Assembly (NCBI GenBank): GCA_009930355.1
Contig: RZYK01000002.1
Coordinates: forward strand, 1-44,128
DNA length: 44,128 bases
Origin: Campylobacterota bacterium
GTDB taxonomy: Bacteria > Campylobacterota > Campylobacteria > Campylobacterales > Sulfurospirillaceae
Direction of reading: 5' to 3'
The notes below the pieces were generated by a model. It was not told the DNA's origin, ran no database searches, and saw only the letters and a program-made list of their open reading frames with translations. Within the stretch, counting starts at the first letter, position 1; every line of letters begins with the position of its first letter. Positions 16,199 to 24,566 of this stretch are shown here, in pieces. A program made the position numbers and the translations under genes.

Positions 16199-17020
16199 AT
16201 GACAAAAAGTTTTCTTAAGGTTGCGTTGGTTTCTTCCGTGATTGCTTCAAGTGCATTAGCACATTTTCAAATGCTTTATACGCCAAATATGGCACTTGAA
16301 AAAGGTGGCAAGATAGAATTACGCCATGTTTTTACCCATCCGTTTGCGGATGAACACACCATGGATATGGGCAAACAACATGATAGCGATGCATTAGCAC
16401 CTGTGGTAGATTTTTTTGCTATCAACAAAGAGCAAAAAACGGATTTGAAATCAACCCTTAAAGAGATTACCTTTAAAGGCAATCATAACAGTGGTAAAGG
16501 CTTTGCCTCTGAGTACAAAGCGCAAAAAATGGGGGATCACATTTTGGTCTTAACTCCTGCTCCGTATTATGAAAAAGGTGAAGATGCGTACATCCAGCAA
16601 ATTACCAAAACCATTGTCAACGTAGCAGGGACACCAACGGATTGGGATACAGATTTGGGGCTTAAAGCGGAAATTGTTCCTTTAACCAAACCTTACGCTA
16701 TTTGGGCGGGTGGCAGTTTTACGGGTGTGGTGAAATCCAATGGACAACCCGTACCCTTTGCTGAAATCGAGGTAGAGTATGTCAATCGAGATGTGGATCT
16801 AAAAACCAATAGCATGGGAAAAGATCGCGTCAAAGCACCTCAAGATGCGTTTGTCACCATGGGTATTAAAGCCAATAAAGACGGTGAATTTACCTTTGCA
16901 ATTCCAAAAGCAGGTTTTTGGGGGTTTGCGGCACTAGGTGTTGGTCCTGATAAAGAGTATAAAGGCAAAGAGTTAAGTCAAGATGCCGTCATTTGGGTGG
17001 AAGCAAAACCGATGAAATAA
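16199..17020 (+). CDS. Periplasmic DUF4198 family protein
   Basis: The 273-aa protein has a signal peptide (VALVSSVIASSALA) and a mature start HFQMLYTPNMALEKGG, the DUF4198 beginning. It is rich in His/Met in the first third (RHVFTHPFADEHTMDMGKQH), a possible metal site, and carries an Ig-like C-terminal domain (GSFTGVVKSNGQPVPFAEIE, then DGEFTFAIPKAGFWGF). Members are linked to nickel/cobalt and other transition-metal uptake in Campylobacterota (NikK-like components), but the metal here is unknown. It is a single-gene unit: AAGGAG before ATG 16199, terminators on both sides. Confidence 0.82.
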   Translation: MTKSFLKVALVSSVIASSALAHFQMLYTPNMALEKGGKIELRHVFTHPFADEHTMDMGKQHDSDALAPVVDFFAINKEQKTDLKSTLKEITFKGNHNSGKGFASEYKAQKMGDHILVLTPAPYYEKGEDAYIQQITKTIVNVAGTPTDWDTDLGLKAEIVPLTKPYAIWAGGSFTGVVKSNGQPVPFAEIEVEYVNRDVDLKTNSMGKDRVKAPQDAFVTMGIKANKDGEFTFAIPKAGFWGFAALGVGPDKEYKGKELSQDAVIWVEAKPMK

Positions 17021-17024
17021 AGAG

Positions 17025-17050
17025 AAAGAGAGGAACTTTCCTCTCTTTTT
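17025..17050 (+). terminator. Intrinsic terminator after DUF4198 gene
   Basis: AAAGAGAGGA pairs perfectly with TCCTCTCTTT (10 bp) around the loop ACTT and is followed by TT and an AG. It begins 4 bases after the stop codon. The GTG start of the diguanylate cyclase lies only 11 bases downstream, so that gene needs read-through or a promoter inside the hairpin region. Confidence 0.8.
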
Positions 17051-17061
17051 AGAGGATATCT

Positions 17062-18189
17062 GTGATACAAAAACACTTTTTTTCAACTTACTCGAATCGT
17101 TTTTTTATCTTTTTTGTTGTGCTAGGAGTTTTTTTGTATGGTGGATGGAGACTTTTAGAGAGTCACGAAAAAATCAAAAGCATTGCTAAAGATGAAATGG
17201 TGATGCTCTATAAAATAGTTTTAAAACTTTCGCACCCAAACATTTTTCATTCTGTAAGTATTGAAAATGAAGCGTATGAGAGCCAAAAAGAATTTTTTGA
17301 TGAGTATCAAAAAATCACACCCTATGCTCTAGCACAAGCGTCTCACGAAAAACTCCCTTTTGCCTTAACTCTTCATTTTTTTACTAAAGAGAGTTTACCC
17401 GCTGAATTACAAGGAGACTTAAAGGCTTTAGAAAAGAGTCCTTATGTTTATAAACAGATACCATTTCATATCACGCTTTTGGGAAAGGTTGGGGAAGATG
17501 GGTATCTTTTCATTCAAAAAGAAGCACGCAATCTAGAAAGTCTCTTACGTGTCATTAGGGATAGGGTATGGGAAATGGGTTTTATACTTTGTATGACACT
17601 GGGTGCTCTTTTGTTTGCTTATTATGAGGCATGGACATACCATCGAAAAAAAGAGAGTATGGAAGCTGAATACCTCTATTTGGAAGAAGATGCGAAGAAA
17701 TTAGCCTTTGTCGATACTCTCACAGGTGTTGCAAGTCGGCTCAAATTGTCACAGTCTTTGGATGATTTGATTGAAAATGCCAAACGCTTTTCTCAACCGT
17801 TCTCACTTATTTTGTGTGATTTGGATCATTTTAAACGCATTAACGATACCTATGGGCATGATTATGGAGATGAGGTTTTACAAAGCGTTGCTAAGGTTTT
17901 AGAGCATAATTTACGAAAAAGTGACATTATCGCACGTTGGGGTGGTGAAGAATTTATACTGCTTTTACCAATGGCGCATTTAAAATCTGCGATTAAAACT
18001 GCAGATAAATTACGCAGGAGTATTTGTGTTTCCTCGTCGGATACGTTAGCTTATGTGACATGTTCATTTGGGGTTGTAGAGTATCAAATAGGAGAAGATA
18101 CTCAGAGGCTTTTTAAAAGAGTCGATACGCTTTTATATGAAGCAAAAAAGGCAGGGCGTAACTGCATTAAATATGAAAAAAAAGGATAA
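17062..18189 (+). CDS. Membrane-bound diguanylate cyclase (GGDEF)
   Basis: The 375-aa protein makes the second messenger c-di-GMP. It has an N-terminal membrane segment (FIFFVVLGVFLYGGWRLL), a periplasmic sensor region of about 140 residues without a recognised fold, a second membrane segment (MGFILCMTLGALLFAYYEAW) and a GGDEF domain from about residue 210. The active site reads RWGGEEF. The I-site RxxD (RKSD) sits five residues before it, so product inhibition is expected. DLDHFKRINDTYGHDYGD provides the metal-binding Asp. The start is GTG 17062 behind AGAGGATAT. It lies inside the iron island and runs into the FeoB-associated micro-gene 3 bases later. Confidence 0.9.
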   Translation: MIQKHFFSTYSNRFFIFFVVLGVFLYGGWRLLESHEKIKSIAKDEMVMLYKIVLKLSHPNIFHSVSIENEAYESQKEFFDEYQKITPYALAQASHEKLPFALTLHFFTKESLPAELQGDLKALEKSPYVYKQIPFHITLLGKVGEDGYLFIQKEARNLESLLRVIRDRVWEMGFILCMTLGALLFAYYEAWTYHRKKESMEAEYLYLEEDAKKLAFVDTLTGVASRLKLSQSLDDLIENAKRFSQPFSLILCDLDHFKRINDTYGHDYGDEVLQSVAKVLEHNLRKSDIIARWGGEEFILLLPMAHLKSAIKTADKLRRSICVSSSDTLAYVTCSFGVVEYQIGEDTQRLFKRVDTLLYEAKKAGRNCIKYEKKG

Positions 18190-18192
18190 AAA

Positions 18193-18333
18193 ATGTTGGA
18201 AAATATTTTTTTAGGAGTGATAACATTAGGGGCGTTATACTATTTGTATCGCATACTCTTTAAAACTAAAGGGTGTGGGTGTGGCAAAGATGGTTGCAAT
18301 GTTAAAAAAGAGGTCAGTAAGAAAGATAAATAG
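18193..18333 (+). CDS. FeoB-associated Cys-rich membrane micro-protein
   Basis: This 46-codon gene is missing from the ORF track. The product has one membrane helix (NIFLGVITLGALYYLYRILF) followed by KTKGCGCGKDGCNVKKEV, the Cys-rich tail (CGCG..GC) of the FeoB_associated family (PF12669), normally encoded next to feoB. AAAGGATAAAAA precedes ATG 18193, and the GGDEF gene ends 3 bases upstream, so the two are coupled. Here it is separated from feoB by three genes, an unusual position. It may deliver or gate Fe(II) or a cluster; function is not known. Confidence 0.85.
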   Translation: MLENIFLGVITLGALYYLYRILFKTKGCGCGKDGCNVKKEVSKKDK

Positions 18334-18339
18334 TATATT

Positions 18340-18379
18340 AGTTAATAATTATTCTTATTTAAGAAAAATATGCTATAAT
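18340..18379 (+). promoter_or_regulatory. dps promoter with Fur/PerR-like AT-rich box
   Basis: A perfect TATAAT lies at 18374-18379, 35 bases before dps. Upstream, TTAATAATTATTCTTATTTAAG at about 18342-18363 resembles Fur and PerR boxes of Campylobacterota. Iron or peroxide control of dps is the usual pattern in this group. Confidence 0.5.
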
Positions 18380-18414
18380 TTTTCCGTCAATAAAATATAT
18401 TTAAGGAGTCTATC

Positions 18415-18852
18415 ATGTCAAAAGTCATTAAACAATTACAAGAGATTCAAGCGAACAGTCACATTTTATACGTCACTTTTCATAACTATCATTGGAATGT
18501 TAAAGGGATGCAATTTTTCCCAGTCCATGAGATGACAGAAAAACTTTACGATGCGATGTCAGAGGTTTTTGATGATACTGCGGAGCGTATTTTACAACTT
18601 GGGGGTAAGCCTCTCGTTACTCTTTCTGAAATTGTAGCTGTTGCGACTTTTAAAGAAGAGACTCAAAGCTCATTTGAAGCTAAAGAAGTGATTGCCCATG
18701 TGGTTAAGGCATTAGAAGCGATGCTTGCAGGATGGGTTAAACTCTCAAAACTTGCAGAAGAGGTTCGTGATACCACTACGATGGCGATGGCAGATGAAAA
18801 AGTCGCCGAGCTTGAAAAACAACTTTGGATGTACAAAGCAACCCTTGCCTAA
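18415..18852 (+). CDS. dps: Dps-family ferritin-like DNA-protection protein
   Basis: Dps forms dodecamers that oxidise Fe(II) with hydrogen peroxide and store the mineral, protecting DNA. The 145-aa protein shows the inter-subunit ferroxidase pattern: HNYHWNVKG (first His site) and, about 20 residues on, the DDTAERILQLGGKP block carrying Asp/Glu ligands. Length matches NapA/Dps of Helicobacter and Campylobacter. AAGGAG stands 7 bases before ATG 18415. A strong terminator follows. The overlapping ORF at 18275-18535 in the track is a shadow. Confidence 0.94.
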   Translation: MSKVIKQLQEIQANSHILYVTFHNYHWNVKGMQFFPVHEMTEKLYDAMSEVFDDTAERILQLGGKPLVTLSEIVAVATFKEETQSSFEAKEVIAHVVKALEAMLAGWVKLSKLAEEVRDTTTMAMADEKVAELEKQLWMYKATLA

Positions 18853-18858
18853 TCTTCA

Positions 18859-18887
18859 AAGCACACGTGAAAACGTGTGCTTTTTTG
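18859..18887 (+). terminator. Intrinsic terminator of dps
   Basis: AAGCACACGT pairs with ACGTGTGCTT around a GAAA-like loop and is followed by TTTTTT. It begins about 7 bases after the dps stop. The stem is GC-rich and unambiguous. Confidence 0.9.
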
Positions 18888-18940
18888 GTAATTCCTTTCT
18901 ATAAAAATAATTTTCTCCTTCTTTTTTATCAAACTAAAAT

Positions 18941-18959
18941 GATAACTTCTATCATGTTA
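18941..18959 (+). promoter_or_regulatory. Fur-box-like site before porin gene
   Basis: GATAACTTCTATCATGTTA has paired GATA/TATC half-sites; a second GATATTAGTTATCAATAATT lies at about 18991-19010, closer to the porin start. Two tandem Fur-like sites within the 140-bp spacer suggest iron-dependent expression of the porin. Neither is a perfect match. Confidence 0.45.
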
Positions 18960-19026
18960 TAAAATATTAAGCTCTTTTTACATACTATTCGATATTAGTT
19001 ATCAATAATTTTAAAAAGGGTAAAGC

Positions 19027-20151
19027 ATGAAATTTCGTTATTCAAATGTCTTAGCAGCATTGATTTTAGGAAGTTCTTTAAGTATCGCAGCAGATGCAAC
19101 TTCACTTGAAGAGGCATTTACAAAAGCTGAGGTTACAGGTACTGTTGGTTGGTTTGGTGTTCATAATGATCGAAAAGGAGATAGTAGAAACGACAGTTTT
19201 TCCAATGGCTATCTTAATGTAGGTTTTGAAACGGCTGCGTTTCATGGCGTGAGTGTCGGTGTTGCTGGTTGGGGTAGTGTTCAAACCAGTAGTTACCATG
19301 ATGCGTATGATGAAGCGATGGCAGATAGAATGGCTCTTTCAAAAGCTTATCTTAAAATCGAACAAGAGGGGATGGGTAAAGTAGTATTGGGACGCCAAGA
19401 TGTTGATTTTAATTGGCTAACAGACTATATTGATGGTGTGAGCGCAGAAGTAACCGTTATTGATAATTTAGTCCTTAGTATGGCATGGGCGCAATCGAAT
19501 GCGGTGATTGATATTGATGAAATTTCAGAGCGTTTTACAAAAATTAATGGACACGATGGTGTCTATATGCTCGATGCAAAATACACGCCTGTAGAGGTTT
19601 TAGAACTCAATCCTTATCTGTATTATGGTAATGATTTGTTGGGTGCGTATGGTATGAAGGCAACACTGAGTCTTGAGCCAAGTGATACGATCAAAACGAC
19701 AACGATGGCACATTATGTTAAGGTCAATAGCGATGTAGCAGACGTGGAAGATGGCTCTTTTGCGCAATTTGAGCAAGGAGTCGAACTCTTTGGCGTGGCG
19801 TTGGCCGCTGGGTATATGCGTACGCATGATGATGGGATGGCAGGATTAAACGAGTTGGGTGACCAATCGCCATTTGAAGAGGGCAATCACGTCTTTGATC
19901 CAGAGGCTAAAACCCCTTATGTAAGTGCTTCGTATGAAATTCAAGGGGTCACGCTTGCGGCATTGTATGGTCAAACCAAATATTATGATGGGGATGCTGA
20001 TCAAAAATTTAAAGAAAAAGAGTTAGATGTCAGTGTGAGCTATGAGATTATCAAAAATCTTGAAGCTTCTTTAATGTACGTTAAGGTCGATAATGACCAA
20101 AAAGATGAGAGTTATGATGCGTATAAAGCGCACATCTCTTATAATTTTTAA
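19027..20151 (+). CDS. Outer-membrane porin (Opr-type)
   Basis: The 374-aa protein has a signal peptide (LAALILGSSLSIAA), an N-terminal helical EEAFTKAEVTG segment, repeated amphipathic beta strands with aromatic girdles (for example YMLDAKYTPVEVLELNPYLYYG) and a C-terminal HISYNF with terminal Phe, as required for barrel assembly. It resembles the 'Opr family' general porins of Sulfurospirillum and Arcobacter. The mature part is acidic, with many Asp/Glu in loops, which would favour cations. AAAAAGGG precedes ATG 19027. Fur-like sites upstream and its position at the end of the iron island suggest a role in metal or small-solute entry; substrate unknown. Confidence 0.8.
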   Translation: MKFRYSNVLAALILGSSLSIAADATSLEEAFTKAEVTGTVGWFGVHNDRKGDSRNDSFSNGYLNVGFETAAFHGVSVGVAGWGSVQTSSYHDAYDEAMADRMALSKAYLKIEQEGMGKVVLGRQDVDFNWLTDYIDGVSAEVTVIDNLVLSMAWAQSNAVIDIDEISERFTKINGHDGVYMLDAKYTPVEVLELNPYLYYGNDLLGAYGMKATLSLEPSDTIKTTTMAHYVKVNSDVADVEDGSFAQFEQGVELFGVALAAGYMRTHDDGMAGLNELGDQSPFEEGNHVFDPEAKTPYVSASYEIQGVTLAALYGQTKYYDGDADQKFKEKELDVSVSYEIIKNLEASLMYVKVDNDQKDESYDAYKAHISYNF

Positions 20152-20173
20152 GTAAGATTTTGGGTATAAACTA

Positions 20174-20211
20174 TTTTTACATGTAAAGATCAAATGCTTT
20201 ACATGTAAAAA
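20174..20211. repeat. Paired TTACATGTAA palindromes forming a large inverted repeat
   Basis: TTTTTACATGTAAAG (20174-20188) and CTTTACATGTAAAAA (20197-20211) are exact reverse complements around the 8-base spacer ATCAAATG. They lie between the convergent porin and PAS genes. The structure could act as a bidirectional AT-rich terminator, although no separate U-run follows, or as a double binding site. Confidence 0.7.
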
Positions 20212-20216
20212 AGTAT

Positions 20217-20900
20217 TTAGGAAACAAGCGCTGATTGAATAATCGTTTCATGAGGATCACATTGAATCGTACAATTACTTTTGTGCGCAATTTCTTCAAT
20301 CGTTTTTTCATAATGCAGTGATGAAGCGTCGCTTTTAATAGAAATAGAAAAAATAGGATATTTTTTATTGTTAAAGCGAATATATTCTCCTGTAATTAAT
20401 GAGAGGCGTGTGGTAATTACGGTTGCTTCTTTATGGGCTTGGTAAATTTTATTGAGGAGTTTAATAAAATTTTCGACGTTAAGATGAAGATCAGGAAAGG
20501 TAGGGTCAAACTCTTTCTTAAATTTAATAGCGGCATTCGTAGAAGAAGCGCTAATACATAAATCCAGCAGTGCATAAATATTGACGCTCTCCCCATACTC
20601 TTCAACATTGGCAAACTTTTTTGTTGCATTTTTGTAGAGTTTAATGCCAATCACATCTTCGTCTAAATAACCAACGGTAATGGCATAAAACTTATAGGAG
20701 TTAAAGGCAATGTCCACAATGGTCGTTTTAAATCCATAGGTAATACTGGCGTAGGTTCCAGCTATATCAAAAATTTTTTTATGATTGACCTCACCAAGAA
20801 GGTATTGCGCTTCTTGGTTGAGGGAGACAATTTTACCGTTGCTATCAAAGACTATAAAGGGATTATAGTCATGTTCTATCCACTCTTCAGCAAAATTCAT
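20217..20900 (-). CDS. PAS-domain protein of unknown function
   Basis: The 227-aa protein begins with a PAS-like segment (NPFIVFDSNGKIVSLNQEAQYLLGE, shortened here), the usual sensory fold for small ligands or redox, followed by about 120 residues with no recognised domain: no His-kinase, GGDEF or HTH motif is visible. No signal peptide or membrane helix is present, so it is cytosolic. It starts 3 bases after the rpoD stop on the same strand and probably shares its transcript. I recall similar orphan PAS proteins next to rpoD in related genomes, but cannot assign a role. Confidence 0.7.
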   Translation of the reverse strand: MNFAEEWIEHDYNPFIVFDSNGKIVSLNQEAQYLLGEVNHKKIFDIAGTYASITYGFKTTIVDIAFNSYKFYAITVGYLDEDVIGIKLYKNATKKFANVEEYGESVNIYALLDLCISASSTNAAIKFKKEFDPTFPDLHLNVENFIKLLNKIYQAHKEATVITTRLSLITGEYIRFNNKKYPIFSISIKSDASSLHYEKTIEEIAHKSNCTIQCDPHETIIQSALVS

Positions 20901-20903
20901 AGC

Positions 20904-22754
20904 TTAGCTTTCAATATAATTTTTAAGTTTTCTTCCCACTTTTGGATGTTTAAGTTTTTTAATGGCAGAACTTTCAATTTGGCGAACACGTTCACGAGTG
21001 ACATTGAGCTCTTTGCCAATCTCTTCTAAGGTTCTATCGCTTTCATCGTGCATCAAACCAAAACGCATACGAATCACCGCTTTTTCTCTGTCATTGAGTT
21101 GATCTAATACATCATCAATTTGCTCTTTAAGATCAGATTTTAAAATATGATCCATTGGCGCAATAGAGGTTTTATCTTCCACAAAATCTCCAAATTTGCC
21201 ATCGTCTTCATTGCCAATAGGTGCTTCTAAAGAAATAGGCTCTTTAGTGATTTTAATGACATTTTTGACCTTATCAGCACTCAAACCCACTTCTTCAGCG
21301 ATGGTTTCAATATCAGGCTCTTTGCCTTCTTCTTGAAGGTGCTTACGGATGATTTTATTAATACGATTAATCGTCTCAATCATATGAATTGGAATACGAA
21401 TGGTACGTGCTTGATCGGCAATCGCACGTGAGATGGCTTGACGAATCCACCATGTTGCATAGGTTGAAAATTTGTAGCCTTTTTTGTATTCAAATTTGTC
21501 AACCGCTTTCATTAACCCAATGTTTCCCTCTTGAATTAAATCCAGAAATGGTAAACCACGGTTAGTGTAGCGCTTCGCAATTGAGACGACTAAACGAAGG
21601 TTACTTTTTGCCATGCGTGTTTTGGACTCATCGGCAATCTTTTTACCTCGTTTGATTTGCTCTAAAATCTCTTTGAGTTTTTCAGGATCCAAATCAAACC
21701 CTTGTTTGCTGGCTTCTTTTGTTTGGAAAAGTTTTTTAATTTCCATGTAGGTTGAAACCATGGTGGCTTCTGGAACCATTACCGCAATATCTTCTTTGTT
21801 TAAATCAATGATATTCTTAAGTAAACTAAGATGGTTCTCTTTGAGTGTATCGTTAAAAAGTGGTAAACGATACTCTAATCGTTTTAGCTCTTTGTCAAAT
21901 TCAAAATCACTTTTAAGGGCTGTTTCCATAGATTTAACGAGTTCATTAATCAATTTACTCGTAGGTCCTAAATCCATCAATGCATCTTTAAGCAATTTCT
22001 TTTTATATGCCAATGCTAAATCATAGTTCATCATCTCTTCGGCATCAAGATTTTCTTCAGGTGGACGAGAAAAACTCTTCATCCAATCTTTTTTTGCTTT
22101 TTCTAATGCCTTAAAGCTTTCAATGACTTTTTCAGTTCGAGAGTTGTCTTTTTTGGAGAGGGTGCGTTTTTCTTCACCTTCTTCATCAAACTCCTCTGTA
22201 TCATCATCGCCATCATCATCGTCACCATCATCTTCAAAGGTTTTAAAGAGCTCTTTTACACGGCGTTCACGATTAATCAAGGCTTCTTTATAATCTAAAA
22301 TAAAATCAATCAGATAAGGCACAGAACAAAAAGCATCAATAATAATATCTTCGCCAAATTCGATTTTTTTACTGATATCAATTTCTTCATCTTTAGTTAA
22401 AAGTGAAATTTGTCCCATCTCACGTAAATACATACGTACAGGACTGTCACTGCGTGACCACTCTAAAAGCTCTTTTTCGCTGGCAAGATCAAATTCGTCC
22501 TCGAGGGCTTCATCTTGGAGCTTTTGACGCTCTTCTTCACGCTTTTTTGCCTCTTCTTTATTTCGAAGTTTGGCAATTTCAGCAGAGGAAATCAGAGTAA
22601 CCTTGTATTTCTCAATTAAGCCCATTAATTTTTTAACATTAGCAGACGTTGGGGGCTTGGTAAAAAGTTCCATCACATTTTCATACGTGACGTACGCTTT
22701 TTCATTTTCTACGAAAAGTTCTTCTAGTTCGGTATAAAGTTCTTTTGAAGCCAT
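20904..22754 (-). CDS. rpoD: Primary sigma factor RpoD (sigma-70)
   Basis: The 616-aa protein directs RNA polymerase to housekeeping promoters. Visible are region 1.2 ([16 protein letters not shown]), a long non-conserved region with a striking acidic run ([20 protein letters not shown], about residues 170-190), region 2 ([52 protein letters not shown]), region 3 and region 4.2 ([19 protein letters not shown]). Region 2.4 and 4.2 contacts are intact. ATG 22754 is preceded on its strand by AGGAG. A TATAAT box lies about 85 bases upstream, and the gene is divergent from flgG2. Confidence 0.96.
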   Translation of the reverse strand: MASKELYTELEELFVENEKAYVTYENVMELFTKPPTSANVKKLMGLIEKYKVTLISSAEIAKLRNKEEAKKREEERQKLQDEALEDEFDLASEKELLEWSRSDSPVRMYLREMGQISLLTKDEEIDISKKIEFGEDIIIDAFCSVPYLIDFILDYKEALINRERRVKELFKTFEDDGDDDDGDDDTEEFDEEGEEKRTLSKKDNSRTEKVIESFKALEKAKKDWMKSFSRPPEENLDAEEMMNYDLALAYKKKLLKDALMDLGPTSKLINELVKSMETALKSDFEFDKELKRLEYRLPLFNDTLKENHLSLLKNIIDLNKEDIAVMVPEATMVSTYMEIKKLFQTKEASKQGFDLDPEKLKEILEQIKRGKKIADESKTRMAKSNLRLVVSIAKRYTNRGLPFLDLIQEGNIGLMKAVDKFEYKKGYKFSTYATWWIRQAISRAIADQARTIRIPIHMIETINRINKIIRKHLQEEGKEPDIETIAEEVGLSADKVKNVIKITKEPISLEAPIGNEDDGKFGDFVEDKTSIAPMDHILKSDLKEQIDDVLDQLNDREKAVIRMRFGLMHDESDRTLEEIGKELNVTRERVRQIESSAIKKLKHPKVGRKLKNYIES

Positions 22755-22837
22755 GGGTATAACTCTCCTTAAGAGTAAGGGTGTGGAGGTTTTTTATTGT
22801 AAATATCTTTGCAATAATTTGTAATAAAAAGATGTGG

Positions 22838-22843
22838 ATTATA
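22838..22843 (-). promoter_or_regulatory. -10 box of rpoD promoter
   Basis: Read on the minus strand the sequence is GGTATAATCC, a perfect TATAAT 84-89 bases before the rpoD start. An AAAAAAAAACTCGG stretch precedes it; no good -35 box is seen, which is normal for sigma-70 promoters in Campylobacterota. Confidence 0.6.
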
Positions 22844-22887
22844 CCGAGTTTTTTTTTAAATAGTGGTAAAAGACATTTTTTTCAAAG

Positions 22888-22905
22888 TTGGAACAGGAGT
22901 TGCTT
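22888..22905 (+). promoter_or_regulatory. Sigma-54 promoter of flgG2-flgG
   Basis: TTGGAACAGGAGTTGCTT has GG and GC exactly ten bases apart (22890-22891 and 22902-22903) and reproduces the TTGGAAC-N5-TTGCTT form of RpoN promoters known from Campylobacter and Helicobacter flagellar genes. It lies 37 bases before flgG2. Class-2 flagellar control through RpoN and FlgR is expected. Confidence 0.9.
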
Positions 22906-22942
22906 TAATCAAGAAAGAATTTTTTAATGAGCGGATAAAACA

Positions 22943-23746
22943 ATGCAAAATGGCTACTATGACGTTACTGGAGCAATGGTTACTCAGTTTAACAGACTCA
23001 ATGTTATCTCCAATAATCTTGCCAATTTAAACACTACAGCCTTTAAAAGAGATGATGTGGTTATCGGAGATTTTAAGCGTATTTTTCAAGAATACAAAGA
23101 AGAGATGCCTCTTGCTGATAACACCAAAGAAGCAAGTAAATTTGTGAATGCTGCAATGTCACGGGTGCCTCAGGTTGCAGAGCACTACATTAAATACGAA
23201 CAAGGTGGTATCAAAAATACAGGCAATACGCTTGATTTTGCCCTTAAACGAGAGGATGCTTTTTTTATGGTGGAAACGCCAAATGGTATCCGTTTAACAC
23301 AAAATGGCTCGTTTAGCTTTAATGATGCGGGGGTGCTTACTACCAAAGAGGGTTATCCTGTGCTTCCCTCCACCTATTTTCAAAATCAGCAATACATTAC
23401 GATTCCAGAGGATGGTGAGCTTAGAGTGGATCAAAGTGGTGCCATTTATAATGGGGATGATGAAATTGGTCGAATGTATATCGTGCAAAGCGATGATATA
23501 AAATCGCTCACAAAAGAGGGAGAGAGTCTGTATGCGTTTAAAAGTACGGATGAGCTTACTACTCTTGAAAATGGAGATTTGGTCGTACAAGGGTTTTTAG
23601 AGACCAGTAACATTAATCCAGTGAGTGAAATGGTAGGGCTTATTGAAACCAATCGTTTGGTAGAAATGTACCAAAAAGTAATGAAATCACACATGAATGA
23701 TTTAAATTCAGATGCCATTTCTAAATTAGCATCCACCAAAGCATAA
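22943..23746 (+). CDS. flgG2: Flagellar rod protein FlgF/FlgG2
   Basis: The 267-aa protein belongs to the FlgE/F/G rod-hook family. The N-terminal signature is NVISNNLANLNTTAFKRDD; the central part carries the LTQNGSFSFNDAGVLTTKEG block; and the C-terminus LIETNRLVEMYQKVMKSH is the coiled-coil segment used for polymerisation. In Campylobacter the gene before flgG is called flgG2 (or flgF), and the order here is the same. It builds the proximal rod through the flagellar export apparatus. No cleaved signal peptide is present, as expected for type III export. Transcription should begin at the sigma-54 promoter upstream. flgG follows after 24 bases. Confidence 0.9.
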   Translation: MQNGYYDVTGAMVTQFNRLNVISNNLANLNTTAFKRDDVVIGDFKRIFQEYKEEMPLADNTKEASKFVNAAMSRVPQVAEHYIKYEQGGIKNTGNTLDFALKREDAFFMVETPNGIRLTQNGSFSFNDAGVLTTKEGYPVLPSTYFQNQQYITIPEDGELRVDQSGAIYNGDDEIGRMYIVQSDDIKSLTKEGESLYAFKSTDELTTLENGDLVVQGFLETSNINPVSEMVGLIETNRLVEMYQKVMKSHMNDLNSDAISKLASTKA

Positions 23747-23770
23747 TAGAATAGAAACGAAGGAAGATAA

Positions 23771-24559
23771 ATGATACGCTCACTTTATACAGCAGCAACG
23801 GGTATGATTGCACAGCAAACACAAATTGATACCACATCAAACAATATTTCAAACGTCAATACCATTGGTTATAAAAAGCAACGGGCTGAGTTTGCGGATT
23901 TGATGTATCAAACCATGACGTATGCTGGCACATCAACGAGTGGCACTACGACTTCACCTACGGGCATTGAAGTGGGTTTAGGTGTACGCCCTACTGCCAT
24001 TGCAAAGCAATTTACACAAGGTAACTTTAAAGAGACAGGCAATTCGCTTGATATTGCTATTACGGGTAATGGTTTTTTTCAAATCCAACTCCCCGATGGT
24101 ACGACAGGGTATACACGAAATGGCTCCTTTAAACTTGACAGTGAAGGAAATGTGGTCAATAGTGATGGGTACAGACTCTTACCAGAATTGGTTATCCCAG
24201 AAGATGCAACACAAATTACCATTGGTGTGGATGGTATGGTTTCGGTGCTTCAAGCAGGGCAAACGGCTACGAATGAGATTGGTCAGATTGAGCTTGCCAA
24301 CTTCATTAACCCAGCAGGACTTCACTCTTTGGGTGATAATAACTACATTAACACTTCGGCATCAGGAGATCCTATTGTCAGTGAACCTGGGCTTAATGGT
24401 TTAGGTCAAACCAGACAGCAATTTGTTGAGATGAGTAACGTGCAGTTGGTCGAAGAGATGACAGATTTAATTACAGGACAACGTGCTTATGAGGCAAACT
24501 CAAAAGCGATTACAACCAGTGATGAGATGCTTCAAACGGTTAATGCCCTAAAACAATAA
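23771..24559 (+). CDS. flgG: Flagellar distal rod protein FlgG
   Basis: The 262-aa protein is a standard FlgG: N-terminal MIRSLYTAATGMIAQQTQID, then TTSNNISNVNTIGYKKQRAEF, the D1 loop GNGFFQIQLPDGTTGYTRNG, and the C-terminal VQLVEEMTDLITGQRAYEAN followed by LQTVNALKQ. It forms the distal rod between the MS ring and the hook. AAGGAAG stands before ATG 23771. It is co-transcribed with flgG2. The length matches the family, and no lesion is seen. Confidence 0.96.
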   Translation: MIRSLYTAATGMIAQQTQIDTTSNNISNVNTIGYKKQRAEFADLMYQTMTYAGTSTSGTTTSPTGIEVGLGVRPTAIAKQFTQGNFKETGNSLDIAITGNGFFQIQLPDGTTGYTRNGSFKLDSEGNVVNSDGYRLLPELVIPEDATQITIGVDGMVSVLQAGQTATNEIGQIELANFINPAGLHSLGDNNYINTSASGDPIVSEPGLNGLGQTRQQFVEMSNVQLVEEMTDLITGQRAYEANSKAITTSDEMLQTVNALKQ

Positions 24560-24566
24560 GCATAAG

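Noticed and set aside
18275-18535. ORF of 86 aa before dps
   Set aside because: It starts inside the FeoB-associated micro-gene, crosses the dps promoter and terminates inside dps in another frame; basic, low-complexity translation. A shadow.
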